Shown: one piece after another, positions 10,202 through 17,354 of the stretch | Numbering within the stretch: position 1 is the stretch's first letter | How the letters are laid out: every line of letters starts with the position of its first letter | The notes under the pieces: generated by a model | Told to the model about the DNA's origin: nothing | The model's database searches: none | What the model saw: the letters and a program-made list of their open reading frames with translations, nothing else | Position numbers and translations under genes: made by a program | Source: Bog-793 sp963761425 | GTDB lineage: Bacteria; Actinomycetota; Acidimicrobiia; Acidimicrobiales; Bog-793 | Assembly: GCA_963761425.1 (NCBI GenBank) | Contig: CAVXGQ010000006.1 | Coordinates: 128,610 to 192,609, forward strand | Reading direction: 5' to 3' | DNA length: 64,000 nucleotides

Positions 10202-10840
10202 GTGCCGCTGGCCCAGGATGCCCAGCGGCTGCTGGCGTTTCTGGCCCTGCAGGGCAGGTGGATTCGCAGGAGCTATGTCGCCGGAACCCTCTGGGGCGAC
10301 GCATCCGAGGAGCACTCCAACGGCAGCCTGCGCTCGGCGCTGTGGCGGCTACGGAGGACGGCCCTGGAGACCGTTGAAGCCGCTCATGACGAGCTCCGGC
10401 TTGCCCCGGGAGTCGACGTCGACGTCCAGCACGCGTCTTCCGCAGCACGAAGCATCCTGGCGGGGCATTTCGACCCAGCCAGTATCGAGATGATCAACTC
10501 GAAGCTGTTGCAAGAGCTGCTGCCCGGTTGGTACGACGATTGGGTGATCCTCGAGCGCGAGAGCCATCGCGAATTAGTCGTGCTAGCCCTCGAGGCGCTC
10601 TCTGAGCATTGCTCGGACATCGGTCGCGTCGACACGGCCATCCTGGCGGCGCTTGCTGCGATCCAGCGCGAGCCGCTCAGCGAGAGCGCGTACCGCGGAC
10701 TGATCCGAGCTCAGCTCGCCAACGGCAATGTCGCGGAGGCGTTGCACCAGTTCCAGATGTACGAGCTGACGCTGCACAACCTCGGCGTCCACCCTTCTCC
10801 GAAAATGATGGCGCTGCTCAGCGGCCTTAACGTGATCTAA
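10202..10840 (+). CDS. SARP-type transcriptional regulator, 5' end cut by IS30
   Basis: OmpR-like winged-helix DNA-binding region (AQRLLAFLALQGRW, then SYVAGTLWGDASEEHSNGSLRSALWRLRR) followed by a bacterial transcriptional activator (BTAD) domain ending LHNLGVHPSPKMMALL. The coding signal begins earlier: from 10145 the same frame reads DAPYLCLLGEFALRF, the typical first strand of SARPs, but the IS30 end stands exactly there and a stop lies at 10133. Only GTG at 10202 remains as a normal start, removing the first strands of the fold. It may have activated the downstream epimerase, whose promoter has SARP-like repeats. Function now uncertain. Confidence 0.8.
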   Translation: MPLAQDAQRLLAFLALQGRWIRRSYVAGTLWGDASEEHSNGSLRSALWRLRRTALETVEAAHDELRLAPGVDVDVQHASSAARSILAGHFDPASIEMINSKLLQELLPGWYDDWVILERESHRELVVLALEALSEHCSDIGRVDTAILAALAAIQREPLSESAYRGLIRAQLANGNVAEALHQFQMYELTLHNLGVHPSPKMMALLSGLNVI

Positions 10841-11190
10841 GCGCCGCGTCGCAGCGACGACGTCGTGACGTCACGGTTCAACGTTCTGGAGATATGCCGC
10901 GCTTGGCCGCGCTCATGTGGCGTGTCTTTGTACACGAGATGAGTGGCGCGCCCCGGGCGCGCGGGCTACGACTCTTACACCACCAATTCAGGGCGCGATC
11001 GAGGTCGATCCACTGACGAGCGCAGAGGACGTACTGGAGGTGGTTCGTTCTTTGGACAGATGAGGCGACACAGCGCGATTGACATTCCCGTGACGTGGAG
11101 ATGACGTGGTCGTGAGGAACCCGTGACGAGCGTTCCCTATCATGGATTTACATTCACCCAATAGTGAGAAGAACAAGGAAAGGAATACAG
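10841..11190. other. Intergenic region between SARP gene and aldose epimerase
   Basis: 350 bases. The first part has two hairpins that could end SARP transcription: CGTGT/ACACG arms at 10921-10936 and a GC-only palindrome at 10946-10962. A GTGACGTCAC palindrome lies near 10870. The last 110 bases hold the phased heptamer repeats, a -10 box and the ribosome site of the epimerase gene. No gene seen. Confidence 0.6.
11089..11143 (+). promoter_or_regulatory. Four 11-bp-spaced heptamer repeats plus -10 box (SARP-type promoter)
   Basis: Heptamers CGTGACG (11089), GATGACG (11100), CGTGAGG (11111) and CGTGACG (11122) start exactly 11 bases apart. The last ends 9 bases before TATCAT (11138-11143), a good -10 hexamer. 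SARP regulators are known to bind direct heptamer repeats separated by 4 bp that stand in for the -35 box about 8 bp from the -10 box; the match of spacing and position is close. A SARP gene lies just upstream. The repeats are seen; SARP binding is inferred. Confidence 0.72.
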
Positions 11191-12561
11191 ATGTTCCGCA
11201 TGATCCACAGCGACCGGGGGAAGTTACGCCTCGGCGCGATCCTGGTCGTCGCCGCTGCCGCGGTCGGACTGCTCGTCACATTAATCCCGGCCGCGACTGG
11301 CGCTCGTGTTCAACAACTGAAGCCTGACCAGCAGAAAGGCAAGCACCACTTGATGTGTAGCGCGCCGACGGTCACGTCAGCGTACGCCGGCACCGTGAAC
11401 GGGCAGACGGTGAACCTCTATACGCTGCGCAACTGCAATGGCATGGTCGTAAACATCTTCAACTACGGCGGCATCATCCAATCGATTGACTTCCCTGACG
11501 CCCACGGCAATGTGGCCGACGTTGTGCTCGGCTACCCGACGTTGGCGGATTACGTCAACTACAACTCTGACGCCAACTACAATGACCCGAGCGGGCTTGG
11601 CACCTACTTCGGGGCCCTCATCGGTCGGTACGCCAACCGGATCGCCAATGGGCAGTTCACGCTGAAAGGTGTCACCTACAACGTCCCGCTCAACAACGAC
11701 CTGACGGACGCCAATTCGACACCCATTGGCGGTGCCAGCCTGCACGGCGGGTATGTTGGCTTTGACCAGCAGGTCTGGACGCCGAAAGTGCTGACGGGTG
11801 GCAGCGGTGCCAATGCGTGGGCCGGGCTGCAGCTGTTCTACCTGAGCCCGAATGCCTCGGAGGGCTACCCGGGCAACCTCAGTACGACCGCCACCTACTA
11901 CCTCAACAACCAGAACCAGTTGAAGCTCATCTTCAAAGCCAAGACGGACATGCCGACGGTCGTCAACCTGACGAACCACACTTACTGGAACCTCGCCGGT
12001 GAGGCCTCGGGCCCCGTCTACAACCAGACTCTGTACATCAACGCCAACTCCTACATGCCTGTCAACTCCATCCAGGTCCCCATTTGTCCGTCAGGCATGA
12101 CGTGCCCGGCGGGACCGATGGCACCCGTGGCAGGCACGCCGTTCGACTTCACTACCGCGAAGCCAATTGGCCAGGACATTTCCGACCCCAACGCGCAGCT
12201 GGAGGGCGGGCACGGCTACGACAACAACTGGGTGCTGAACCAGACCTCGTCGCCGTTGACGACCCCGGCGGCCGTGGCTAGTGACCCGGTGAGCGGGCGC
12301 ACGCTGACGGTCTTCACGACCCAGCCGGGCCTGCAGTTCTACTCGGGTAACTACCTCGTCGGCCAGGGCGCGGGCTGCGACACCGCGCTAGCGGCGACGC
12401 CGCTCCCAGGGCCGTCCGGTCACTGCTACCGCCAGGGCGAAGGGTTCGCGCTGGAGACCCAGCATTACCCGGACTCGCCGAACGAGCCGCTCTACCCGAC
12501 AACCGAGCTCGACCCCGGCCAGACTTACTCCCAGACCACCATCTTCCAGCTCTCTAATTAG
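11191..12561 (+). CDS. Secreted aldose 1-epimerase (galactose mutarotase)
   Basis: Interconverts alpha and beta anomers of aldoses. The 456-residue protein starts with a signal peptide or anchor (basic MFRMIHSDRGKLRLG, then a hydrophobic run to about residue 37), so it acts outside the membrane. Mutarotase landmarks: GRYANRI (Arg147), LHGG (His185), catalytic acid His263 in TNHTYWNL and base Glu422 in GFALETQHYPDSPN. ATG at 11191 follows GGAAAGGA. The sequence is rich in Asn, Tyr and Thr and less GC-rich than its surroundings, suggesting transfer. It is the only complete metabolic cargo gene of the island. The exact sugar is unknown. Confidence 0.88.
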   Translation: MFRMIHSDRGKLRLGAILVVAAAAVGLLVTLIPAATGARVQQLKPDQQKGKHHLMCSAPTVTSAYAGTVNGQTVNLYTLRNCNGMVVNIFNYGGIIQSIDFPDAHGNVADVVLGYPTLADYVNYNSDANYNDPSGLGTYFGALIGRYANRIANGQFTLKGVTYNVPLNNDLTDANSTPIGGASLHGGYVGFDQQVWTPKVLTGGSGANAWAGLQLFYLSPNASEGYPGNLSTTATYYLNNQNQLKLIFKAKTDMPTVVNLTNHTYWNLAGEASGPVYNQTLYINANSYMPVNSIQVPICPSGMTCPAGPMAPVAGTPFDFTTAKPIGQDISDPNAQLEGGHGYDNNWVLNQTSSPLTTPAAVASDPVSGRTLTVFTTQPGLQFYSGNYLVGQGAGCDTALAATPLPGPSGHCYRQGEGFALETQHYPDSPNEPLYPTTELDPGQTYSQTTIFQLSN

Positions 12562-12887
12562 AGAGCTATCCGTTTAGAAGACCGAACGGTGCCGGCATGA
12601 CCGACGGACAATCGCAGCGAGCCCGGCGTTCCCACTTGAGCCAGTGGGTGCCGGGCTCGCTGCTCACATTGCCTACCTGCGTGGCCGCGCTATCACAGGT
12701 GGACAACTATCCGGCCGAGAGCGACGTAGTAACCCATTTCACCACCATGCACGGGAGAGAGAGTCGGGTCTCAGCACGAGCGACCCACTCAGACGAGCGC
12801 GTGTGGAGCTCGCTCCAGGACGATCCCTAAACCGAATGATCGCGTGGCTGACTCGCATCCACGAGGCGCTACACCGGCTTGGCGCGG
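12562..12887. other. Gene-free stretch after the epimerase gene
   Basis: 326 bases between the epimerase and a convergent small gene. It contains the long hairpin at 12614-12663 and otherwise nothing I can identify. Short plus-strand frames here overlap the hairpin and look random. Confidence 0.5.
12614..12663 (+). terminator. Long hairpin downstream of the aldose epimerase
   Basis: Two perfect 14-base arms, GCAGCGAGCCCGGC (12614-12627) and GCCGGGCTCGCTGC (12650-12663), enclose a second short stem CCCACT/AGTGGG. No U-tract follows, but the position 52 bases after the epimerase stop, between convergent genes, fits transcription termination or mRNA end protection. Confidence 0.65.
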
Positions 12888-13286
12888 TCACTGCTCCTTC
12901 GGGGCGAATTCGCGAAGTGCCTTTTCGATTTCGCTGATCTCACCGATGAGTCGTCTCCGCAATTTCCGGATCTCGTCCTGCTCCTGCGTCGACCCTAGGC
13001 TTGTTCCGAAGTTACGCTGTCGTGTCCCGATCTCTTGGATCGATTGCTCAAGCTTCTCATTTGCCGTGCGCGCCCAAACGACCCTCTGGAGTACGGTCGC
13101 CGTGAAGGCCGGCGCGTGACGAGGTGCTTCGCGCAGAAGGCTCATCTCGTACGTCCAGAGATCGACAGGCGATAGCTCGGCGTCGAGGTGGATATTCTGG
13201 AAGCACTCCTGCCACAGCGCCATCCGCTTCGTCGGACTAAGCCTCGCCTTCGCTGGCTGACGAGCGAAGGTGCTTGTTCGTGTCAA
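12888..13286 (-). CDS. Uncharacterised small coiled-coil protein
   Basis: If started at the TTG at 13286 (overlapping the preceding stop as TTGA), the product is 132 residues; an ATG at 13223 is the alternative. The middle (WQECFQNIHLDAELSPVDLW) looks globular; the C-terminal third (NEKLEQSIQEIG...IRKLRRRLIGEISEIEKAL) is strongly helical with heptad-like leucines. No family recognised. It lies in the right part of the island beside a methylase fragment, so an accessory or phage-derived role is possible but unproven. Confidence 0.5.
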   Translation of the reverse strand: MTRTSTFARQPAKARLSPTKRMALWQECFQNIHLDAELSPVDLWTYEMSLLREAPRHAPAFTATVLQRVVWARTANEKLEQSIQEIGTRQRNFGTSLGSTQEQDEIRKLRRRLIGEISEIEKALREFAPKEQ

Positions 13287-13492
13287 CCGTCCAGCGTCAA
13301 CCCCTTCTCCGCTATCGAGCGCTTGAGGTGTCGGTAAGCCTCGTCCGCTGCGGCCTCGGTGACATCGCCATAGCGAGCGAGCAGATCGGGGTAGTCCTCC
13401 TGGAACATCTGCTCGGCCCACTCGCGAAGGTGTCGCTCGCAGCACCAGCAGTAGCACCACTCGCCGTCCAGTTCGCAATCAGCGGCGCTCCT
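13283..13492 (-). pseudogene. Cysteine-rich ORF fragment lacking a start
   Basis: The minus-strand frame from 13492 encodes 69 residues including ADCELDGEWCYCWCCERH, then a helical tail (MFQEDYPDLLARYGDV...KRSIAEKGLTLDG) ending at a TGA that overlaps the next gene's TTG. There is no start codon near the beginning and a stop lies directly upstream at 13493-13495. Five cysteines in 16 residues suggest a metal site. Its 5' end meets the methylase fragment on the other strand, so both were probably cut by the same rearrangement. Confidence 0.45.
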
Positions 13493-13499
13493 CTACTCG

Positions 13500-13835
13500 G
13501 CAGGCCCCTACCGGCCGCGCACGTGGCTGAACGACATTGTCTTCGCCGAATGTCGTGGCGGGCCGGAGGAGCGCCCGTTGCACCCGTGGCAACAGGCCCT
13601 CGAACCCGTCCGCCATTGGATCCGCCAGGTGTCGGAGACGGGCGAACTGATCGTCGACCCATTCATCGGCTCGGGGACGACGGCAGTGGCCGCGGTCATG
13701 GAGGGCCGGCGCTTCATAGGCTGCGATATCGACGCGGGATGCGTCGAGACCACCCGGCGGCGTTTGGTGGAACTGGCTGCTCGGTCAGAGAACGACGAGG
13801 CCGGAGCCAGCGGAATGTCAGCGGACCTCCACTAA
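13500..13835 (+). pseudogene. DNA methyltransferase, C-terminal fragment
   Basis: The frame reads PYRPRTWLNDIVFAECRGG, then RPLHPWQQ and the SAM-binding motif DPFIGSGTTAVAAV followed by RRFIGCDIDAGCVETTRRRL, typical of the last third of N4-cytosine/N6-adenine methyltransferases. The catalytic DPPY-type motif that should lie upstream is absent and the open frame has no credible start, so this is a remnant. It may come from a phage-type orphan methylase or a restriction system. Confidence 0.72.
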
Positions 13836-13854
13836 CCGCCCCCCCACGACGCCA

Positions 13855-13940
13855 CACGAGGCCCCACGAGGCCCCACGGCGATCACTGCGAAGCGCACGC
13901 TGACCTGCCTAAACCCAACGTGGTCCCACGAGGCCCCACG
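13855..13940 (+). repeat. Three copies of CACGAGGCCCCACG next to attR
   Basis: The 14-mer CACGAGGCCCCACG occurs at 13855-13868, 13865-13878 (overlapping by 4) and 13927-13940, ending ten bases before the 35-bp att repeat. Tyrosine recombinases of integrative elements use short direct arm-type repeats beside the core site, so these are candidate arm sites. The repeats are seen; the role is inferred. Confidence 0.6.
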
Positions 13941-13950
13941 AGCCGTGGCA

Positions 13951-13985
13951 GCTTTGGGAGCAGGAGGTCGCGGGTTCGAATCCCG
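13951..13985 (+). repeat. attR: 35-bp direct repeat of tRNA-Pro 3' half
   Basis: Exact copy of 5419-5453. It is not a second tRNA: the preceding bases cannot form the 5' half of the anticodon stem. What follows (tcagctccaccc) does not pair with the tRNA-Pro acceptor, so the displaced 3' end has changed or the repeat was joined to other tRNA-derived sequence. Confidence 0.88.
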
Positions 13986-13997
13986 TCAGCTCCACCC

Positions 13998-14016
13998 AGT
14001 GGCCTATATCCCATTT
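13998..14016 (+). repeat. 19-bp motif shared with the tRNA-Gly 3' flank (left copy)
   Basis: agtggcctatatcccattt, one mismatch from 16422-16440, which directly follows the tRNA-Gly gene. The sequence before it (gcgggttcgaatcccgtc...ctcca) also resembles the T-arm and 3' end of tRNA-Gly. It may be a degraded copy of a tRNA end plus flank. Confidence 0.55.
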
Positions 14017-14029
14017 AGTGGACCACGTC

Positions 14030-14916
14030 TTATGACAACCTGGCCTGGGGTTGGGGTGAGTGTAAGTCTTCGAATTCGCTCGGGGTGAGGTAGCCGAGCG
14101 CGCTGTGGCACCGGGCGGGGTTGTAGAAGTGCTCGATGTAATCCGCGATGGCGATGGCGAGCTCGAGGTTGGTCCGCCATCGTTGCCGGTCGAGCAGCTC
14201 GACCTGCATCGAGCCCCAGAAGGACTCCATGGGGGCGTTGTCGAAGCAGTCGCCGACGGTGCCCATGAAACTCACGAGGCCGAGGCGCCGGACGTTCTCG
14301 GTAAAGGCCCACGAGGTGAACTGGGTGCTGTGGTCCGAGTGGACGATCGTCTCAGGCGAGCTCGGCCTCAAAGTACCGGCCTTGGACAGGGCGTCGTTGA
14401 CCAACGTGGCTTCACAGCGCCGGTCGATCGCCCAGCCGACCACCTTTCTCGAGTACATGTCCAAGACGACGCAGCAGTAGAGCTTGCCCTCTTGGGTCTC
14501 GTGCTCGGTGATGTCGGTGAGCCACAGCTCGTTGGGCGCTTCGGCCTTGAAGTTGCGCTGGACAAGGTCCTCGCAGGTGGGGGCGTTCTTTAAGTTCTTC
14601 ACACCCTGGCGCGGCCCGGGCAGGCCTTTGATGCCGAGCTGGCGCATGATCTTTTTCACCAGCTTGGTGTTGACGATGAGCCCCTGCTCGATCTCGAGGG
14701 CGGCCCGGATGCGAAGCATGCCATAGGTGCCCCGAGAGCGGGCGTGGATGTCGGCGATGGCGTCGGTGAGCAGCAGGCGGCGGATCTCGCGATCATTGGG
14801 CTTTCTGAACTTGATGTCGTAGTAGGTCGAGCGGTCGAGGCCGACGACCTGACAGGCGAAGCGCTCGGAGTAGCCCAGGTTGTTCAGCCCCCGGACAACC
14901 TGGAACTTGCTTTTGG
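14030..14916 (-). CDS. IS3-family transposase OrfB (integrase core), expressed by frameshift
   Basis: Catalytic half of the transposase. The conserved frame starts KSKFQVVRGLNNLGYSERFACQVVGL, well before the first ATG at 14719, and has the DDE core: Asp in LWLTDITEHE, Asp in IVHSDHSTQF and Glu in PMESFWGSMQ, ending YNPARCHSALGYLTPSEFE. It is entered from orfA by a -1 slip at an AAAA run (14911-14914 on the plus strand). Confidence 0.9.
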
Positions 14917-15192
14917 GTCCGCCCCGCCCTCCTCGAACAGGGCGCTGGCCGCCTTCACCGCCTTGAGCTCGGCCTCGAGCTCTTTGATGCGCCGCCGGGC
15001 TTGGAGGAGGGGATCAGCCTCGAAGCTCTTGGCCCCCGGGCGTCGGCCGGCGTCGATCAGCGCCTGGCGCCGCCACCTATAGAGGGTTACTTCTGCGATG
15101 CCGAGCTCGGCGACGAGGTCCTTGACCGCCTCACCGGCGAGAATCCGCTCGCAGGTCTGACGCCGAAGCTCGGCGGGGTAGTGCCTTGGCAT
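14884..15192 (-). CDS. IS3-family transposase OrfA (DNA-binding)
   Basis: Helix-turn-helix protein of the IS: MPRHYPAELRRQTCERILAG, then VKDLVAELGIAEVTLYRWRRQ, and a leucine-rich helix (RRIKELEAELKAVK) for multimer formation. ATG at 15192 is preceded by AGGAG; a longer frame to 15228 lacks a ribosome site. Its 3' end overlaps orfB, with the slip site AAAAG near the end. Confidence 0.9.
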   Translation of the reverse strand: MPRHYPAELRRQTCERILAGEAVKDLVAELGIAEVTLYRWRRQALIDAGRRPGAKSFEADPLLQARRRIKELEAELKAVKAASALFEEGGADPKASSRLSGG

Positions 15193-15262
15193 GTCTGGCT
15201 CCTGGTGGACAGGGCCAAATTGTCTCAAGGTGGTCCACTTTTTGGGGTTTAGGTCAGTCGAT

Positions 15263-16240
15263 TCAGACGACGAGCCCGAGGGCGAGGGCCGCCGCGCCGA
15301 TCGCGCCGGACCGGTCGCCGAGCTCGGCTGAGCGCAGCAAGACCGCCCGCTCTCCCGTGCCGCGGCGCGTCTGTTCGAAGTACTTCTTGGTCAGCGGCAT
15401 GAACAGATCGCCGTCGCGGATGATGCCGCCACCGAGGATCACCGCCAACGGATCGAGCACCTCGACCAGGTTCGCGATCCCGAGCGCGAGATAACGCGCG
15501 ATGGTGTCGATGATCCCCCAGGCCTCGAGATCTCCGGCACGAGCTGCCTCGAAGATGTGCTCGCTCCTGATCGCGTCGGCCCGCCCGCCGGCGAGTTCCA
15601 CTATGCGGGTGGCCTTCCCCACCAAGGCGGCCTCACGGGCGAGCCGGGCGTGTCCCGAGCCGGAGACGAACTGCTCCCAGCACCCGTGTCGGCCGCAGCC
15701 GCACAGAGGGCCATTCAGGTCGACGACAATGTGACCGATCTCGCCAGCAAAGCCCCTGCCGCCTCGCAAGAGCTGGCCACCGGCGATGATCCCGCCACCT
15801 ATCCCGGTACCGAGCGTGATGATGATGGCGTCGCTCAGGCTCCGCGCCGCGCCGAAGGCGATCTCACCGGCGGCGGAGCACATTCCGTCGTTGTCGACGA
15901 CGAGCCGGAACCTCTCCCGGCGCTCAAAGACGTGGCCCAGCCGCCGGGAGAGCTCCGCGGTCATCGGCGTGCCGGACACCGCGGGCAGGTTCGGCACCTC
16001 GTTCAGCACCCCGTGCCCGTCGAGAAGACCGGGGACACCGACACCGATGCCGACGAGCTCCTCGGAACGAGGCCCGAGGGATTCGACCAGGGTCGCGGTA
16101 GCACCTTCGAGGGAATCGAGAAGACGGCGACGCGAGTTCGATGACTTCACCCGGAATTCGTTGATGACGCTACCGTCGCCATTGACGGCTATGGCCAGGA
16201 TCTTCGATCCGCCGACATCGAGACCAAGAGCTACGGACAT
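15263..16240 (-). CDS. ROK-family sugar kinase (glucokinase-type)
   Basis: ATP-dependent hexose kinase, most likely glucokinase, feeding glycolysis. The 325-residue protein has the N-terminal phosphate motif GLDVGGSKI, the catalytic Asp in VDNDGMC, the ATP site GTGIGGGIIAGG and the ROK zinc signature CGCGRHGCWEQ. The open frame continues to 16330, but MSVALGLDVGG at 16240 is the normal beginning. No helix-turn-helix domain, so an enzyme rather than a ROK repressor. Substrate inferred from the family only. Confidence 0.9.
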   Translation of the reverse strand: MSVALGLDVGGSKILAIAVNGDGSVINEFRVKSSNSRRRLLDSLEGATATLVESLGPRSEELVGIGVGVPGLLDGHGVLNEVPNLPAVSGTPMTAELSRRLGHVFERRERFRLVVDNDGMCSAAGEIAFGAARSLSDAIIITLGTGIGGGIIAGGQLLRGGRGFAGEIGHIVVDLNGPLCGCGRHGCWEQFVSGSGHARLAREAALVGKATRIVELAGGRADAIRSEHIFEAARAGDLEAWGIIDTIARYLALGIANLVEVLDPLAVILGGGIIRDGDLFMPLTKKYFEQTRRGTGERAVLLRSAELGDRSGAIGAAALALGLVV

Positions 16241-16347
16241 AGCAGGTGACCTTAACAGCACCACTAGGGGGTGCAAAACCATCACCACGCCGTGCTTCCC
16301 GCACAATGGACGAATTCGAAACATGCGCAACTACACTTCGAGCGCGC

Positions 16348-16421
16348 GCGGGCGTAGCTCAATGGCAGAGCTCCAGCCTTCCAAGCTGGTCATGCGGGTT
16401 CGATTCCCGTCGCCCGCTCCA
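16348..16421 (+). tRNA. tRNA-Gly (anticodon UCC)
   Basis: Complete cloverleaf: acceptor GCGGGCG/CGCCCGC, D-stem GCTC/GAGC, anticodon stem CCAGC/GCTGG with loop CTTCCAA (anticodon TCC at 16380-16382), T-arm GCGGG-TTCGATT-CCCGT, discriminator T and an encoded CCA at 16419-16421. Followed directly by the 19-bp motif also found beside the island's attR. Confidence 0.96.
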
Positions 16422-16440
16422 AGTGGCCTGTATCCCATTT
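16422..16440 (+). repeat. 19-bp motif directly after tRNA-Gly (right copy)
   Basis: agtggcctgtatcccattt, 18 of 19 identical to 13998-14016. Because both copies follow a tRNA T-arm-like sequence, they may mark a former insertion or duplication event at the tRNA-Gly gene. The rest of the gap to 16658 shows no gene. Confidence 0.55.
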
Positions 16441-16658
16441 CTGGCCGATCACACCGACATGACGACGAGTTTCGAGCCGGGCCACCATTGGCACCTTCGA
16501 AACACCGTTCGAAACCGGTCCCCGTAGTCCTTGCCGATTTAGCACGCGGGATCGGCCCCGAGAAGGACAACTCCAATTCGACGCAAGGTCCGTCGATCGC
16601 CTGCGTCGTTACCTGGGCTCCACGCCACGCCGATACCGCCGGGGAGATCACGCCCCGG

Positions 16659-17243
16659 TCAGCTGGCTAGGTGTGAGCGCACCTTGCCAAAGCAATCGGC
16701 GCGACGCGAGGCAACCGCCTCTTCCGACAGTGACAGCTCCGCGGCAATCTCGCCGTTCGACAGGCCCTCGAGGACCCCTTGCACGATGGCGACCTCGGTG
16801 GCGTTGAAACCGTACCGTGACCCGGTTCCCAGCGCGTCGAGGCAATGATCCATGAGCGCGCGGTCCAGGAACTGGCCACCTGCAGAAACGGTTCTTATAC
16901 ACGAGACCAGGTCGCCGCCGCGGATCTGCTTGAGGAAGTATCCCGCGGCGCCGACGAGAAGCGACGCGATGAGCGCTTCACCGTCGGCATAAGCAGTGAG
17001 CATGACGCAGGCCATCCCCGGATAGCCGGACCGGATCGCCCGGCACAAATCGACTCCGTCGCCGTCGGGAAGACGAACGTCCAGCACGACGACGTCAGGA
17101 TGCACCTGCTCGACGAGAGGCTGCGTGTCTGCGGCCGTCGCCGCCTCACCGACGAACTCGAAGTCCTCCTCGCCCTCGAAGAGCTCCCGGATACTCTGCC
17201 GGACCGCGGCGTTGTCGTCGACGACGACGATCCGGATTCCCAT
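16659..17243 (-). CDS. NarL/FixJ-type response regulator
   Basis: Two-component output protein of 194 residues. Receiver domain with acidic pair VVDDN, phospho-acceptor Asp55 (VVVLDVRLPDGDG) and Lys in GYFLKQIRGGD; C-terminal LuxR-type helix-turn-helix (NATEVAIVQGVLEGLSNGEIAAELSLSEEAVASR). It is divergent from a GAF histidine kinase with a 111-base gap holding both promoters, so the two are probably partners. Targets are unknown. Confidence 0.9.
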   Translation of the reverse strand: MGIRIVVVDDNAAVRQSIRELFEGEEDFEFVGEAATAADTQPLVEQVHPDVVVLDVRLPDGDGVDLCRAIRSGYPGMACVMLTAYADGEALIASLLVGAAGYFLKQIRGGDLVSCIRTVSAGGQFLDRALMDHCLDALGTGSRYGFNATEVAIVQGVLEGLSNGEIAAELSLSEEAVASRRADCFGKVRSHLAS

Positions 17244-17354
17244 CTGCTAACTGTGCGCTCGGTTCCAGCCATCTGTTCAGGGTCAAAGGTCCCGCCAAGG
17301 TGCCCCTGGGCCGATCGCGCCGTGACCACCCGGTTCGCGTGGCACGCTGGGGTC

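Larger units (their letters stand above)
5419..13985. mobile_element. Integrated genomic island in tRNA-Pro
   Basis: The segment between two identical 35-bp copies of the tRNA-Pro 3' half (5419-5453 and 13951-13985) is about 8.5 kb. It has the hallmarks of an integrative element: a tyrosine recombinase reading toward the tRNA, nested insertion sequences (IS481, IS110 remnant, IS30), gene fragments, and cargo unlike the dense housekeeping genes outside (SARP regulator, secreted aldose epimerase, DNA methylase fragment). The recombinase lacks its N-terminal domain and has lost its last residues to IS481, so the island is probably no longer mobile by itself. Direct repeats are seen; integration is inferred. 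Confidence 0.85.
14017..15239 (-). mobile_element. IS3-family insertion sequence
   Basis: 1223 bp with inverted ends beginning AGTGGACCAC on both sides and sharing GACAA and TGGCC boxes further in. A 3-bp duplication (ttt at 14014-14016 and 15240-15242) flanks it. It encodes orfA and orfB in the usual -1 arrangement. It lies just outside the island's right att repeat, directly after the 19-bp motif. Confidence 0.86.

Noticed and set aside
13283..13835. Complete restriction-modification system
   Set aside because: Only the C-terminal part of a methylase is present, and no restriction endonuclease is recognisable in the neighbouring ORFs.
13855..13940. CRISPR array or satellite
   Set aside because: Only three 14-bp copies, two of them overlapping, with no regular spacers and no cas genes.
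13951..13996. Second tRNA-Pro gene
   Set aside because: Only the anticodon loop to T-arm is present; the 5' half and a pairing acceptor stem are missing, so it is an att copy.
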